A DNA stretch of 50,399 nt from positions 1-50,399 of the forward strand of contig JBDSSS010000018.1 of assembly GCA_039928615.1 (NCBI GenBank), given 5' to 3'. Origin of the DNA: JBDSSS01 sp039928615. GTDB taxonomy: Bacteria; Actinomycetota; Actinomycetes; Actinomycetales; Dermatophilaceae. Position 1 is the first letter of the stretch; every line of letters starts with the position of its first letter. Below are positions 40,083-48,616 of the stretch, in pieces. The notes beneath the pieces are model-generated. The model worked only from the letters and a program-made list of their open reading frames with translations. It did not search any database and was not told the origin of the DNA. Made by a program: the position numbers and the translations under genes.

Positions 40083-41155
40083 GACGCAGTCCTCCTGGGC
40101 ACCGGGGTGAGCACGGCCGGGACTGCTGCGACGAGGATCGCGACGACGCAGGCGAGCGGCACGGGCGGGAGCGAGGCGTCCTGCACCGGGACGATGCCGG
40201 GCCAGGCCTGCACCGCGGCGATCACGAGCACCGCTGCCGGGACCGCCCCCGCGACGACGGTCGTCGTCTCGGTCCACTCCCAGCGGTCCCGTCGGTGACC
40301 GGACCGGCCGTCGGTCGACGCACCGACCGCGAGGCTGGCACCGGCGAGCAGCACGCCGAGCAGGAGCAGGGGGAGCCCGAGGGCGCCGCCGACGGAGGCG
40401 TCGAGCAGGCCGTAGAGACCGCCGAGGACGCCGAGGAGCCCGAGCAGCGCGAGGGCCGACGCGCGGCGCCGGGTCGTCGGGCTCGAGTGGATCGCCCGCC
40501 CGTAGCCGCGCGACTCCATCGAGGCGGCGAGCCCGAGCGAGCGCTCGAAGGCGGTCTCGAGCACGGGGACCGCCAGGCGCGCCGTCTCCCGCAACCCGTG
40601 GCCCTCGCGGCCGCGCAGGGCACGGGCCGACCGGACGGTTCTGGCATCGGCGAGCAGCTGCGGCGCGAACGTCAGTCCGACGACGACCGCGGTGCCCACG
40701 TCATAGAGGGTGGCGGGCAGGTAGCGGAGCAGGCGCCGCGGGCTGGCGAGGGCGTTGGCGGCGCCGATGCACGCGAGGATCGCGGTGAGGCGCAACGCGT
40801 CGTACACGGCATACAGCAGGGACTCGAGCGTGACCGGTCCACCGAGGCGAACGCCGGCGGCCCACTCGGGCAAAGGAATTCGCGGGAGGGTGAAGAGCAC
40901 CGTCGATCCGTGCACGCCGTTGCCGAGGATGATGGTCATCACGACCCGGAAGGCGATGATGACCGCGCCGAGCACGAGGAAGGCGCCGAGCGGGTTGGCG
41001 ACGGCGGGGTCGCGGCGCTCCGTCACGACCAGCGCACAGACGCCGATGACGAGGAGCAGGAGCACGGGGTTGGACGTGCGCGAGGCCGCCGTGGCAAGCC
41101 CCAGCCCCCACAGCCACCAGGCTGCGGGATGCTGGAGCCGCTCACGGCGCTGCAT
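40079..41155 (-). CDS. ECF transporter transmembrane (T) component
   Basis: A 358-residue membrane protein, EcfT family. The CbiQ-like core has AHPAAWWLWGL-type N-terminal helices, ANALASPRRLLRYLPATLYDVGTAVVVGLTFAPQLLADARTVRSARALRG and ERSLGLAASMESRGYGR; the two coupling motifs with Ala-Arg-Gly/Ser-Arg-Gly match EcfT. Two or more extra C-terminal helices follow (LALLGLLGVLGGLYGLLDA and ACVVAILVAAVPAVLTP). ATG 41155 was chosen for the family start. It precedes the ATPase by a 4-bp overlap and follows the secreted protein after 10 bp. Confidence 0.9.
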   Translation of the reverse strand: MQRRERLQHPAAWWLWGLGLATAASRTSNPVLLLLVIGVCALVVTERRDPAVANPLGAFLVLGAVIIAFRVVMTIILGNGVHGSTVLFTLPRIPLPEWAAGVRLGGPVTLESLLYAVYDALRLTAILACIGAANALASPRRLLRYLPATLYDVGTAVVVGLTFAPQLLADARTVRSARALRGREGHGLRETARLAVPVLETAFERSLGLAASMESRGYGRAIHSSPTTRRRASALALLGLLGVLGGLYGLLDASVGGALGLPLLLLGVLLAGASLAVGASTDGRSGHRRDRWEWTETTTVVAGAVPAAVLVIAAVQAWPGIVPVQDASLPPVPLACVVAILVAAVPAVLTPVPRRTAS

Positions 41156-41165
41156 CGGTGACGGC

Positions 41166-41975
41166 TCAGCGATCGGCCTGCTGGCGGCGCGAGCGCAGCA
41201 CGAGGTAGGCGATGAGGGCGAGCAGCACGAGCGCCGCGATGACGTATCCCGCCCAGCTCGTGCCCGACGACGTGTCGGCCGCCGTGGTGGCGGGGTCGGC
41301 GACGGCCGGCGCGGACTCGGTGGCGGTCGGGGTCGCTCCACCGTCGGTGGCGGTCGCCGAGGGGCTGGCCTCGCTCGTGGTCGGCGTGGCGGCGGCGCCG
41401 GGGGCGGCGATCTGGATGGCCGTGTCGGGGGCGGCGGCCTCCCGGCTGACCTCCTTCACCTCGCCACCGCAGTCGGTGGCGGGGTAGCCGGCGACGGCGC
41501 AGACCAGGCCGCCCTCGACGCGCAGCTGGCCGGCGCTGGCGAGCACGTCCGAGCTCGTCCCGTCGGCGGCCACGACGGCGCAGCTCGCGGTCGGCTCGGG
41601 GGGCGTCGCGTTGTCGGCGGAGTCGGCGCTGCGGCCGAAGTCGATGACGAGGCCGACCCGCTTCTTGCCGTCCTGCGCGGGGGTGCTGGCGCACAGCTCG
41701 TCGAAGGTGAGCACGGCGCGGGGCAGGCGCGAGGAGGACTCGTCGCCGATGGCGTAGCGCCAGCCCTCGACCGTCCCGTCCTTGGGCGTCGTCTGGTCCG
41801 GGCCCTTCTGGGCGTAGGCCCAGGCGCCGTCGGTGAGCTGGTAGAAGCCCCAGTAGCGGTAGGCGGCGGCCTGTGCGGGGGCGATGGTGAGCACGGCGAG
41901 GGCGAGCGCCACGAGAGTGGCGAGCAGGCCCCGCACCTGCGTTCGGCGGGTGGGGCTGATGGGACGGGTGAGCAC
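41166..41975 (-). CDS. SCO2322 family secreted, membrane-anchored protein
   Basis: A 269-residue exported protein. The signal peptide has LTRPISPTRRTQVRGLLATL and cleaves near AQA-AAY. The mature part opens YRYWGFYQLTDGAWAYAQKGP and contains three to four cysteines (ELCAS, ASCAVV, LVCAV, DCGG), then an Ala/Thr/Ser/Pro-rich stalk and a C-terminal TM (about 242-262) with a basic end. GAGGAGG lies 7 nt before GTG 41975. SCO2322 family proteins are found beside ECF genes in actinobacteria; a surface receptor role for cobalt or corrinoid is plausible but unproven. Confidence 0.87.
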   Translation of the reverse strand: MLTRPISPTRRTQVRGLLATLVALALAVLTIAPAQAAAYRYWGFYQLTDGAWAYAQKGPDQTTPKDGTVEGWRYAIGDESSSRLPRAVLTFDELCASTPAQDGKKRVGLVIDFGRSADSADNATPPEPTASCAVVAADGTSSDVLASAGQLRVEGGLVCAVAGYPATDCGGEVKEVSREAAAPDTAIQIAAPGAAATPTTSEASPSATATDGGATPTATESAPAVADPATTAADTSSGTSWAGYVIAALVLLALIAYLVLRSRRQQADR

Positions 41976-42044
41976 GGCGATCCTCCTCGCGGGCGGACAC
42001 CGAGGGCACGGCAGGAGCCGCCCGCAGGGTGACTCCGGTCCGCA

Positions 42045-42175
42045 TTCCACGACAGACTGACAAGGGAGCCGAACGGGCGCGGGTTTTCCGGCTGGCAGCG
42101 CGAGAGATCTCGCGGGTGCATCACGGTTGCGGGTCAGCGCCGGGATCACACCGGCTTGCCCCTACGTCCATCGGG
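42045..42175 (-). ncRNA. Cobalamin riboswitch
   Basis: On the minus strand the leader of the SCO2322-ECF-cobUS operon has AAGCCGGTGTGATCCCGGCG followed by CTGACCCGCAACCGTGA (42157-42121), the conserved core of cobalamin aptamers, and downstream GCCAGCCGG (42096-42088). The order and spacing match actinobacterial members. It lies 70-180 nt upstream of the GTG at 41975. A weak TTGACG (42213-42208) with a poor -10 lies further upstream. Predicts shut-down of the operon when cobalamin is plentiful. Exact ends are approximate. Confidence 0.85.
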
Positions 42176-42238
42176 TACTGCGAACCGTGACACGTCGGGG
42201 TCTGCCGCGTCAAACGTCCGTCTGTCGCACCGCACGGT

Positions 42239-42244
42239 TAGGGT
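42239..42244 (+). promoter_or_regulatory. Leaderless -10 of the 71-aa gene
   Basis: TAGGGT ends 7 nt before ATG 42252. This promoter would also express the serine hydrolase that overlaps the gene end. Confidence 0.6.
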
Positions 42245-42251
42245 GGCGATC

Positions 42252-42467
42252 ATGAGCGCTGACTGGACCTGGTTGTTCCTCGACGCCCACGGCGAGCCGG
42301 TCGAGGGGGAGTCGGTCCCCACGGCGGGGTTCCCGACGCAGAGTGATGCCGAGAGCTACCTCGGCGACTCCTGGCGCGAGCTGCTCGACGCCGGTGTCGA
42401 GGCCGTGACCCTGCGGGAGAACGATGTCGACGTCTACGGGCCGATGAGCCTGCGGGCCACGGAGTGA
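42252..42467 (+). CDS. Conserved actinobacterial protein of unknown function (71 aa)
   Basis: A small acidic protein with no signal or membrane segment: ADWTWLFLDAHGEPVEG, FPTQSDAESYLGDSWRELLDAGVEAVTLRENDVDVYGPMSL. The pattern looks like a small alpha/beta fold with the conserved aromatic start. It resembles short hypothetical proteins common in actinobacteria, but I cannot name a family. Its stop overlaps the GTG of the serine hydrolase by 4 bp, so both are coupled. Confidence 0.8.
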   Translation: MSADWTWLFLDAHGEPVEGESVPTAGFPTQSDAESYLGDSWRELLDAGVEAVTLRENDVDVYGPMSLRATE

Positions 42468-43825
42468 CGGCGGAGCGGGCGCCGTTCTCCGACGGGCTCC
42501 AGCGAGAGCTGAGGGTCAGGGTCGCTCAGGCACAGCGATCGTGGCGGGCGCCCGGAGTGAGCGTCGGCGTCGTCCGCGACGGCCACCTCGTGTGGTCCGA
42601 CCACGTCGGGTCGGCACGACTTGCCGGACCCTCCGGTCCCGCTGTGCCCGCCGACGACGACACCCAGTTCATGATCGGGTCGGTGACCAAGACCTTCACA
42701 GCGGTGGTCGTCCTGGCGCTGCGTGACGACGGGCTGCTCTCGCTCGACGACACGATGGAGGCCTACGTGTCCGGCACCCGGCACGGGCGGGTTCCTCTGC
42801 GGCAGATGCTCGCTCACGCCTCCGGCCTGCAGCGTGAGCCGGTCGGCAACATCTGGGAGAGCCTCGTGGCCCCCGACCGCGAGGCCCTGCTGTCCGGTGC
42901 CGAGGACGCAGAGCAGGTGCTTCCCGCCCACCACGCCTTCCACTACTCCAACCTCGCCTACGGCCTGCTCGGGCAGGTCGTCGAGCGGGTGACCGGCCGC
43001 GACTGGGAGGACGTCGTCCACGAGCGGGTGCTCGACCCGCTCGGGATGGTGCGCACGGGGCTGACCCCCGCCGACGACCGGGCACGGGGCTACCAGATCG
43101 ACCCCTACGCGCGCACCGCCCGCGAGGAGCCGCTCTTCGAGCTGCGTGCGACGGCGCCCTTCGGCGGGCTGTGGTCGAGCGTCGCCGACCTGTCCCGCTA
43201 CGCCGCCTGGCTCGCCCGTCCCGACGGTCGGGTGCTGGCCGCCGAGACGGTCGACGAGATGTGCCGGCCGATCATCATGACCGACCCCGACGGCTGGTCA
43301 GGCGCCTACGGCCTCGGGTTCGGGATGACCCGGCGTGGCGAGCGCGTCCACGTCGGCCACGGCGGGGCGATGCCCGGCTTCCTCACCGGTCTCGGGGTTC
43401 GGCGACCCGAGGGGGTCGGCGCGGTCGTCTTCGCCAACGCGACGTCGGGGGCGCTCTCGATGCGCCTCGCGGCCGACCTCGTCGAGGCGGTCATCGACGC
43501 CGAGCCGCCGCTGGCCAGCCCGTGGGCCCCCGAGCAGCCCGACCCCGCGCTGGCCCCCCTGCTCGGCGCGTGGTGGGCCGAGGGTTCACCGATCACCTTC
43601 TTCGTCCGGGACGGTGAGCTGTGGTCGCACCTTGTCGAGGACGAGGCGCTCACCGAGACGCGGTATGCCGCCGAGGGCCCCGACCGCTTCCGCGCCGTGG
43701 CCGGCCGCGAGCGCGGAGAGGTGCTCGAGGTGGTCCGCGCCCCGGACGGGTCGATCGCCCGGCTCTACTTCGCGACGTATGCCGTGACCCGTGAGCCGCT
43801 CGCCTTCGCGGACCTCACCGACTAG
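42464..43825 (+). CDS. Beta-lactamase family serine hydrolase
   Basis: A 453-residue class C-like hydrolase (beta-lactamase/transpeptidase superfamily). Catalytic SVTK at Ser73-Lys76, YSN at 161-163 and HGG at 299-301 match SxxK, YxN and KTG/HxG. No signal peptide is seen, so it acts in the cytoplasm and is more likely an esterase or peptidase than a drug-resistance enzyme. A C-terminal domain of about 100 residues (DUF3471-like lipocalin position) follows the core. Coupled to the preceding small gene. Substrate unknown. Confidence 0.92.
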   Translation: MTAERAPFSDGLQRELRVRVAQAQRSWRAPGVSVGVVRDGHLVWSDHVGSARLAGPSGPAVPADDDTQFMIGSVTKTFTAVVVLALRDDGLLSLDDTMEAYVSGTRHGRVPLRQMLAHASGLQREPVGNIWESLVAPDREALLSGAEDAEQVLPAHHAFHYSNLAYGLLGQVVERVTGRDWEDVVHERVLDPLGMVRTGLTPADDRARGYQIDPYARTAREEPLFELRATAPFGGLWSSVADLSRYAAWLARPDGRVLAAETVDEMCRPIIMTDPDGWSGAYGLGFGMTRRGERVHVGHGGAMPGFLTGLGVRRPEGVGAVVFANATSGALSMRLAADLVEAVIDAEPPLASPWAPEQPDPALAPLLGAWWAEGSPITFFVRDGELWSHLVEDEALTETRYAAEGPDRFRAVAGRERGEVLEVVRAPDGSIARLYFATYAVTREPLAFADLTD

Positions 43826-43830
43826 CCCGA

Positions 43831-44113
43831 TCAGTCTGCGGATCAGTCTGCGATTGGTGCTGTCCTGACGACACCTGGCGCCGACCGATCTGCAGCGTGA
43901 TGACCCGGCTGGATCAGTCTGCGGATCAGTCTGCGGCTGGTGCTGTCCTGACGACACCTGGCGCCGACTGATCTGCAGCTTGATGACCGGCTGGATCAGT
44001 CGGCGGATCAGTCTGCGATTGGTGCTGTCCTGACGACACCTGGCGCCGACTGATCTGCAGCGTGATGACCCGGCTGGATCAGTCGGCGGATCAGTCTGCG
44101 GCTGGTGCTGCTC
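43831..44113. repeat. 83-bp intergenic tandem repeat
   Basis: Three full units and a partial fourth; the marker GGTGCTGTCC or GGTGCTG starts at 43856, 43939, 44021 and 44104, giving periods of 83, 82 and 83. Each unit begins with GATCAGTCTGC or a variant twice, 12 bp apart, and later has GACTGATC or GACCGATC, so units can fold. Units differ at a few positions (GATT/GGCT, TCTG/TCGG). It fills the gap between convergent genes; no ORF is credible. Confidence 0.9.
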
Positions 44114-44117
44114 GGGG

Positions 44118-45215
44118 TCAGCGGGCGATCGACGCGGTCACGACGAACTTGGCGTTGCGGGCGACCTGCCGGGTCGGTCCGACGAGGAGGCTGAGGAGCG
44201 GCCGGTGGAGCAGGTGCGAGTTCCAGACGGTCCACAGCTCGCCGCCGGGCTCGAGGACGCGGGCGGCATCGGCGAACAGGTGCGGTGCGATGCTCTCGTC
44301 GACGCTGGATCCGCTGTGGAACGGCGGGTTGAGCGCGATGAAGCGAGCGCTGCCCGACGGCAGCGACGACAGGGCGTCATCGCGCACGACGCTGACCCGG
44401 TCTGCGACGCCGTTCGCGGCGGCCGTCGCCCGGGCCGAGGCGACCGCTGCGGCGGACTCGTCGCTGGCGTGCACGCGGATGCCTGCATGCCGCAGGGCGA
44501 GCACCGTCGCGACGACACCCGTGCCGCAGGCGAGGTCGACGACCTCGTCGGGCAGCTCCTCAGGGAGGTGCTCCAGCAGGAACCGGGTGCCGATGTCGAT
44601 CGAGGTTCCGGCAAAGACCCCACCGAGGGCGCGCACCGTGAGCAGCCCCGGGTGGTCCTCGGTGCGGGGCTGCGGGTCGCCGCCGCTCGAGGGCCGGCGC
44701 GCGACGAGGACGCGCGACTTCTGCCGCGCGTGAGTGACGTCGACCCGCTCGAAGACCTCGCGCAGGACGTCGTTCATCGTCGTCGTCATGTGCTTGATCC
44801 GGCCGCCGGCGAAGACGACCACCTCGGGATGGGCGTGGGCGGCGATGAGCCCGGCAGAGTCGCGGAGCTCGTCGAGGGAGCGGGGCAGGCGCAGGAGCAC
44901 GACCCGGGCGCCGTCGACGAGGGAGGCCTCGAGCCCGTGCGAGGCGAAGGCGTCGGCGTGGCCGAGACGCTCCGCCTGCGTGCGCAGGGTCCGCTCGGCC
45001 GTCAGGGGGTCCTGGTGGACGCGGATGCCACGGGCTCCCTCGGACGCGGCGCCCAGCGTCAGGGCCCCGGCCACGTCACCGATGACGACGAGCGAGCCGT
45101 CGTGCAGGTCGCCGCGGGCGGCCCCGGACTCGTCGAGGAGGAGTCGGTCGGCGGCGTCAGCGAGCGAGGTCCAGTCACGGGGGCCGGGACGGCGTTCGGA
45201 AGTCGGTGGGGTCAC
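44118..45215 (-). CDS. RsmC/RlmG-like class I methyltransferase
   Basis: A 365-residue SAM-dependent methyltransferase. The N-terminal half resembles the catalytically inactive first domain of RsmC/RlmG (DGSLVVIGDVAGALTLGAA, VVVFAGGRIKHMTTTMNDVL); the C-terminal half has VVDLACGTGVVATVLALRHAG, SDESAAAVASARATAAANG and the NPPFHSG motif used for rRNA guanine N2 methylation. GTG 45215 was chosen as the first plausible start; there is no clear RBS, and an overlap with DUF3043 is possible. Likely modifies 16S or 23S rRNA; the exact target is not determined. Confidence 0.88.
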   Translation of the reverse strand: MTPPTSERRPGPRDWTSLADAADRLLLDESGAARGDLHDGSLVVIGDVAGALTLGAASEGARGIRVHQDPLTAERTLRTQAERLGHADAFASHGLEASLVDGARVVLLRLPRSLDELRDSAGLIAAHAHPEVVVFAGGRIKHMTTTMNDVLREVFERVDVTHARQKSRVLVARRPSSGGDPQPRTEDHPGLLTVRALGGVFAGTSIDIGTRFLLEHLPEELPDEVVDLACGTGVVATVLALRHAGIRVHASDESAAAVASARATAAANGVADRVSVVRDDALSSLPSGSARFIALNPPFHSGSSVDESIAPHLFADAARVLEPGGELWTVWNSHLLHRPLLSLLVGPTRQVARNAKFVVTASIAR

Positions 45216-45255
45216 GAGATGCAGGTCGCGGTCGAGGGGTCGTCGCGACGGGTCG

Positions 45256-45828
45256 TCAGCTCGGGTACTCGCCGCGGGCGACGAGCGGCTTGGGCATCCG
45301 GGTGCGGCGCATCTGGAAGGCGCGCACGACGGCATACCAGGCGTCACCCTTCTCAGCGGTGCCGAACTTGTCGTCGACCTTGCGCCGGGTCTTGCGCCAC
45401 ATCCAGACGGCGTCGCCGATGGCGATGATGATCAGGCCGTAGACGAGCACGAAGACGAGCAGCAGGGCCCAGCTCGTGCGCACGAAGCTGAGCAGCAGCA
45501 CGAGGAGCATCACGGGGAGCATGAACTCGCCGAGGTTCCAGCGGGCGTCGACCGAGTCGCGGATGAACCGACGGCGGGGGCCCTTGTCACGCGCGGGCAG
45601 GTAGCGGTCGTCGCCGGTCATCATGCCCTGGCGCTGCTTGGCCATCGCCTCGCGGCGGGCGGCCTTGTCGACCTTGCCGGCGGCCTTGCGGTCGGTGACG
45701 ATGAGGGGGCGCTTGTTGGCCGCCTCCTGGTCACGTCGCTTGGGCGTGGGGCGGTTCTTCGCACCGGCCCGCTCCTCGGTCTCGGGGATGGCCAGCTCGT
45801 CGTTGAGGGTCTTCTTGCGTCCGAACAC
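45256..45828 (-). CDS. DUF3043 membrane protein
   Basis: A 190-residue actinobacterial protein. A long charged N-terminus (KNRPTPKRRDQEAANKRPLI, REAMAKQRQGMMTGDDRYLPARDKGP) precedes RFIRDSVDARWNLGEFMLP and two membrane segments (about 103-140: LPVMLLVLLLSF and LLLVFVLVYGLIIIAIGDAV). GTG 45828 starts the family sequence MFGRKK; TAGAGT lies 6 nt upstream and contains the stop codon of the preceding MFS gene. Function unknown. Confidence 0.9.
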   Translation of the reverse strand: MFGRKKTLNDELAIPETEERAGAKNRPTPKRRDQEAANKRPLIVTDRKAAGKVDKAARREAMAKQRQGMMTGDDRYLPARDKGPRRRFIRDSVDARWNLGEFMLPVMLLVLLLSFVRTSWALLLVFVLVYGLIIIAIGDAVWMWRKTRRKVDDKFGTAEKGDAWYAVVRAFQMRRTRMPKPLVARGEYPS

Positions 45829-45834
45829 GGGCCC

Positions 45835-45840
45835 ACTCTA
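45835..45840 (-). promoter_or_regulatory. Leaderless -10 of the DUF3043 gene
   Basis: TAGAGT on the minus strand, 6 nt before GTG 45828. Its TAG is the stop codon of the MFS gene. Confidence 0.55.
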
Positions 45841-47112
45841 GGCGGTCGAAGGCCCGGCCCCTGAATCGTCACCCTCGGCGAGGGCCCGCTCGTCCGCGTG
45901 CGCGACGTGCGTCAGCTGCCGCCAGAGCAGCACGACGAGCAGCGCCGAGCCGGCGAACGCGAACCAGAAGGGGGCGGTGACGCCCCACCGTGCAGCGAGG
46001 ACCCCGCCGAGGGCGGCGCCCACGACGATGCCGCCCTGGACCCCGATGAGGTAGACGCTGCCGACCCGTCCCTGCAAAGCGCTCGGGACCGCGCGCTGGC
46101 GCACCGTCGTCGCCGTCGTGCCCCAGACGAAGGCGTGGACGCCGAAGACGACCATGACGAGCATCGCCACCCACGGGGTCGTCGTCAGCGCGAGGGCGAG
46201 GTGGGTGAGGGTCTCGATGACGAGCCCGCCGCGCATGATGTTGCCGAGGCTGACGTGCGACGCGAGCCAGCCGTAGAGCCCCGTGCCCAGCAGGCCACCC
46301 ACGGCGCCGGCGGTCGTCAACAGGCCGAAGCCGACCTCACCGGTGCCGAGGCGCTCGATCGCGTAGAGGACGAGGACCGACCACGCCGCGCCGTAGGTGA
46401 TGTTGAAGGTCACGATCGTCAGGGTCAGCGTGCGCACGGCGGGGTTGCGCCACAGCCAGCGCAGGCCTTCAGCGACGTCGCGGCGCACGTGGGTGCGCGG
46501 GGCGGCAGCCTCGGCGCGAGGTGGCAGCACGATCCGGGACACGAGCACGGCCGCCAGCAGGATGCACAGGGCCTGCGCGGCGAAGGGGATGACGAGGCCG
46601 GCGGCGAAGAGGAGCGCGCCGAGGGGAGGCCCGACGAGCTGGTTCACGGTGATGAAACCGGCCATGATCCGGGCGTTGCCGACACCGAGGTCGCGGCGGT
46701 GCACGAGCATCGGCAGCAGGGTCGAGGTCGTCGTGTCGGCGAGGGTCTCGGCGGTCCCGAGCAGGAACAGGGCGCCGAGCACCACCGCGATGCTCACCCG
46801 GCCGGTCACGATCGTCAGCGCCAGCACGGAGATGACGGCGACCCGGGCCAGGTTGACGCCGATGACGATCCGGCGCCGGTCGAGCCGGTCCGCGAGCACC
46901 CCGGCCACGAGCCCGAAGAGGAGCCACGGCAGTCGCTGCAGGACCGTCGCGAGCGCGACGAGCAACGGGTCCCGGGTCTGGGAGGCGACGAGGAGAGGTC
47001 CGGCGGCGAGCGCGATGCCGTCGCCGAGGTTGCTCGCCCACGACGAGCCGAGCAGCCACCGGAAGGAGGTGCCCAGGCGCCGGGGGAGGACGCGGTCGAG
47101 GACGGCGCTCAC
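45838..47112 (-). CDS. MFS transporter (MFS_3/EntS-like)
   Basis: A 424-residue exporter with about 12 membrane segments. It has SSWASNLGDGIALAAGPLLVA at the start, VAGVLADRLDRRRIVIG as the loop motif between TM2 and TM3, and matching motifs in the second half. This is the EntS-like subfamily, which includes enterobactin and macrolide exporters. GTG 47112 follows GAGGGG by 6 nt. It is divergent from the M20 peptidase gene and directly upstream of DUF3043. Substrate unknown. Confidence 0.9.
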   Translation of the reverse strand: MSAVLDRVLPRRLGTSFRWLLGSSWASNLGDGIALAAGPLLVASQTRDPLLVALATVLQRLPWLLFGLVAGVLADRLDRRRIVIGVNLARVAVISVLALTIVTGRVSIAVVLGALFLLGTAETLADTTTSTLLPMLVHRRDLGVGNARIMAGFITVNQLVGPPLGALLFAAGLVIPFAAQALCILLAAVLVSRIVLPPRAEAAAPRTHVRRDVAEGLRWLWRNPAVRTLTLTIVTFNITYGAAWSVLVLYAIERLGTGEVGFGLLTTAGAVGGLLGTGLYGWLASHVSLGNIMRGGLVIETLTHLALALTTTPWVAMLVMVVFGVHAFVWGTTATTVRQRAVPSALQGRVGSVYLIGVQGGIVVGAALGGVLAARWGVTAPFWFAFAGSALLVVLLWRQLTHVAHADERALAEGDDSGAGPSTA

Positions 47113-47231
47113 GGCATACCCCTCGTGACGCCTGTCGTGCCTGCCCACCGCCACGAAGCGGCGTCACCCCGTCCCACGACCGTGAACCTATCCCGTCGCG
47201 TCGCCTCCGGTGATGGCGACGGGGGGCTGGA

Positions 47232-47237
47232 TATGGT
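47232..47237 (+). promoter_or_regulatory. Leaderless -10 of the M20 gene
   Basis: TATGGT ends 6 nt before ATG 47244. Confidence 0.6.
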
Positions 47238-47243
47238 GCGGAG

Positions 47244-48608
47244 ATGACCGACGACACCCTGACCCCCGACCAGCTGGACGAGATCCGTGCGCGGGTCGCC
47301 GACCTCATGCCGCAGGTCCGCGCTGACCTCGAGGCGCTCGTGCGCATCCCGAGCGTCTCGGCCTCCTCCTTCGACCAGAGCCACGTGGACGCGAGCGCCG
47401 AAGCCGTGGCCGAGCTGCTCCGGGCCGAGGGGCTGGAGGTCGAGATCGTCCGTGAAGGAGGTCGGCCGGCCGTGATCGGGCACCTCGACGGACCCGAGGG
47501 TGCACCGACGGTGACCCTCTACGCGCACCACGACGTGCAGCCGCCCGGGGATGACGCCGACTGGCACAGCCTGCCCTTCGAGCCGACCGAGCGCGACGGC
47601 CGCCTCTTCGGACGTGGCGCGGCGGACGACAAGGCCGGCGTGATGGCCCACGTCGCCGCGCTCCGGGCCCACCGCGGCGCCCTCCCCGTCGGCCTGACGA
47701 TCTTCGTCGAGGGCGAGGAGGAGTCCGGCTCACCCTCCCTCGAGACGATCCTCGAGCGGCACGGCGACAAGCTCGCCGCCGACGCGATCATCCTCGCCGA
47801 CTCGACCAACTGGGAGGTGGGCACGCCCGCGCTGACGACGACGCTGCGGGGCGGGGTGCGCGCCGTCGTCACCGTCCGCACCCTCGACCACTCGGTCCAT
47901 TCCGGGATGTACGGCGGTGCGGCGCCCGACGCGGTCACCGCCCTGGTTCGCCTGCTCGCCTCGCTCCACGACGACGAGGGCAATGTCGCCGTCGCCGGAC
48001 TGGACGAGAGCGAGGCCGCCGACCTCGACTACGACGAGGCCCGCTTCCGCGCCGAGTCCGGCCTGCTCGACGGCGTCTCGCTGATCGGCTCCGGCTCGAT
48101 CCTCAGCCGGCTCTGGACCAGGCCAGCCCTCACGACGATCGGCATGGACGTCACCTCCGTGGACAAGGCCTCCAACACCCTCGCGGCGTCCGCGCGCGCC
48201 AAGGTCTCGATGCGCGTCGCCCCGACGCAGGACCCGGCCGCCGCCTACGAGCTGCTCCGCGAGCACCTGCTCGCCCACGCCCCCTGGGGCGCCCAGGTGC
48301 AGGTCGACCTCGAGGAGCACGGCCCCGGCTTCGCGGCGGACGCCGACGGCCCGGTCTACGACGCGGCGCGGTCCTCCTTCGCCGACGCGTGGGGCACGGA
48401 CCCGGTCGACATCGGGGTCGGTGGGTCAATCCCGTTCGTCGCCTCCTTCGCCGAGAAGTTCCCCGACGCCGCCATCCTCGTCACCGGCGTCGAGGACCCC
48501 GACTCGCGGGCGCACGGCGCCGACGAGTCGCTCGACCTCGGCGAGTTCGCGCGCGTCTGCACCGCCGAGGCGATCTTCCTCGCGCGGATGGGCGCCCAGC
48601 GCGACTGA
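47244..48608 (+). CDS. M20 family dipeptidase
   Basis: A 454-residue metallopeptidase. The metal ligands are His95/Asp97 in YAHHDVQP, the bridging Asp in GRGAADDKAG, EGEEESGS (about 157-162) and Asp in ADSTNW; the dimerisation domain (about 190-330) has DHSVHSGMYGGAAPDA. The C-terminal part has GGSIPFVASFAEKFP and THGADES-like RAHGADESLDL, with the last His ligand. It resembles dipeptidases that take bulky peptides (CNDP-like). Substrate unknown. Confidence 0.93.
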   Translation: MTDDTLTPDQLDEIRARVADLMPQVRADLEALVRIPSVSASSFDQSHVDASAEAVAELLRAEGLEVEIVREGGRPAVIGHLDGPEGAPTVTLYAHHDVQPPGDDADWHSLPFEPTERDGRLFGRGAADDKAGVMAHVAALRAHRGALPVGLTIFVEGEEESGSPSLETILERHGDKLAADAIILADSTNWEVGTPALTTTLRGGVRAVVTVRTLDHSVHSGMYGGAAPDAVTALVRLLASLHDDEGNVAVAGLDESEAADLDYDEARFRAESGLLDGVSLIGSGSILSRLWTRPALTTIGMDVTSVDKASNTLAASARAKVSMRVAPTQDPAAAYELLREHLLAHAPWGAQVQVDLEEHGPGFAADADGPVYDAARSSFADAWGTDPVDIGVGGSIPFVASFAEKFPDAAILVTGVEDPDSRAHGADESLDLGEFARVCTAEAIFLARMGAQRD

Positions 48609-48616
48609 TCACACCC

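Noticed and set aside
42464..43825. Antibiotic-resistance beta-lactamase
   Set aside because: SxxK, YxN and HGG are present but there is no signal peptide, so a cytoplasmic esterase or peptidase is more likely.
43831..44113. CRISPR array
   Set aside because: Units are contiguous tandem copies of 83 bp with no unique spacers, and no cas genes are nearby.
44008..44235. Minus-strand frame with RRLIRRLI repeats
   Set aside because: It only reads the tandem repeat; composition and lack of a start signal argue against a gene.
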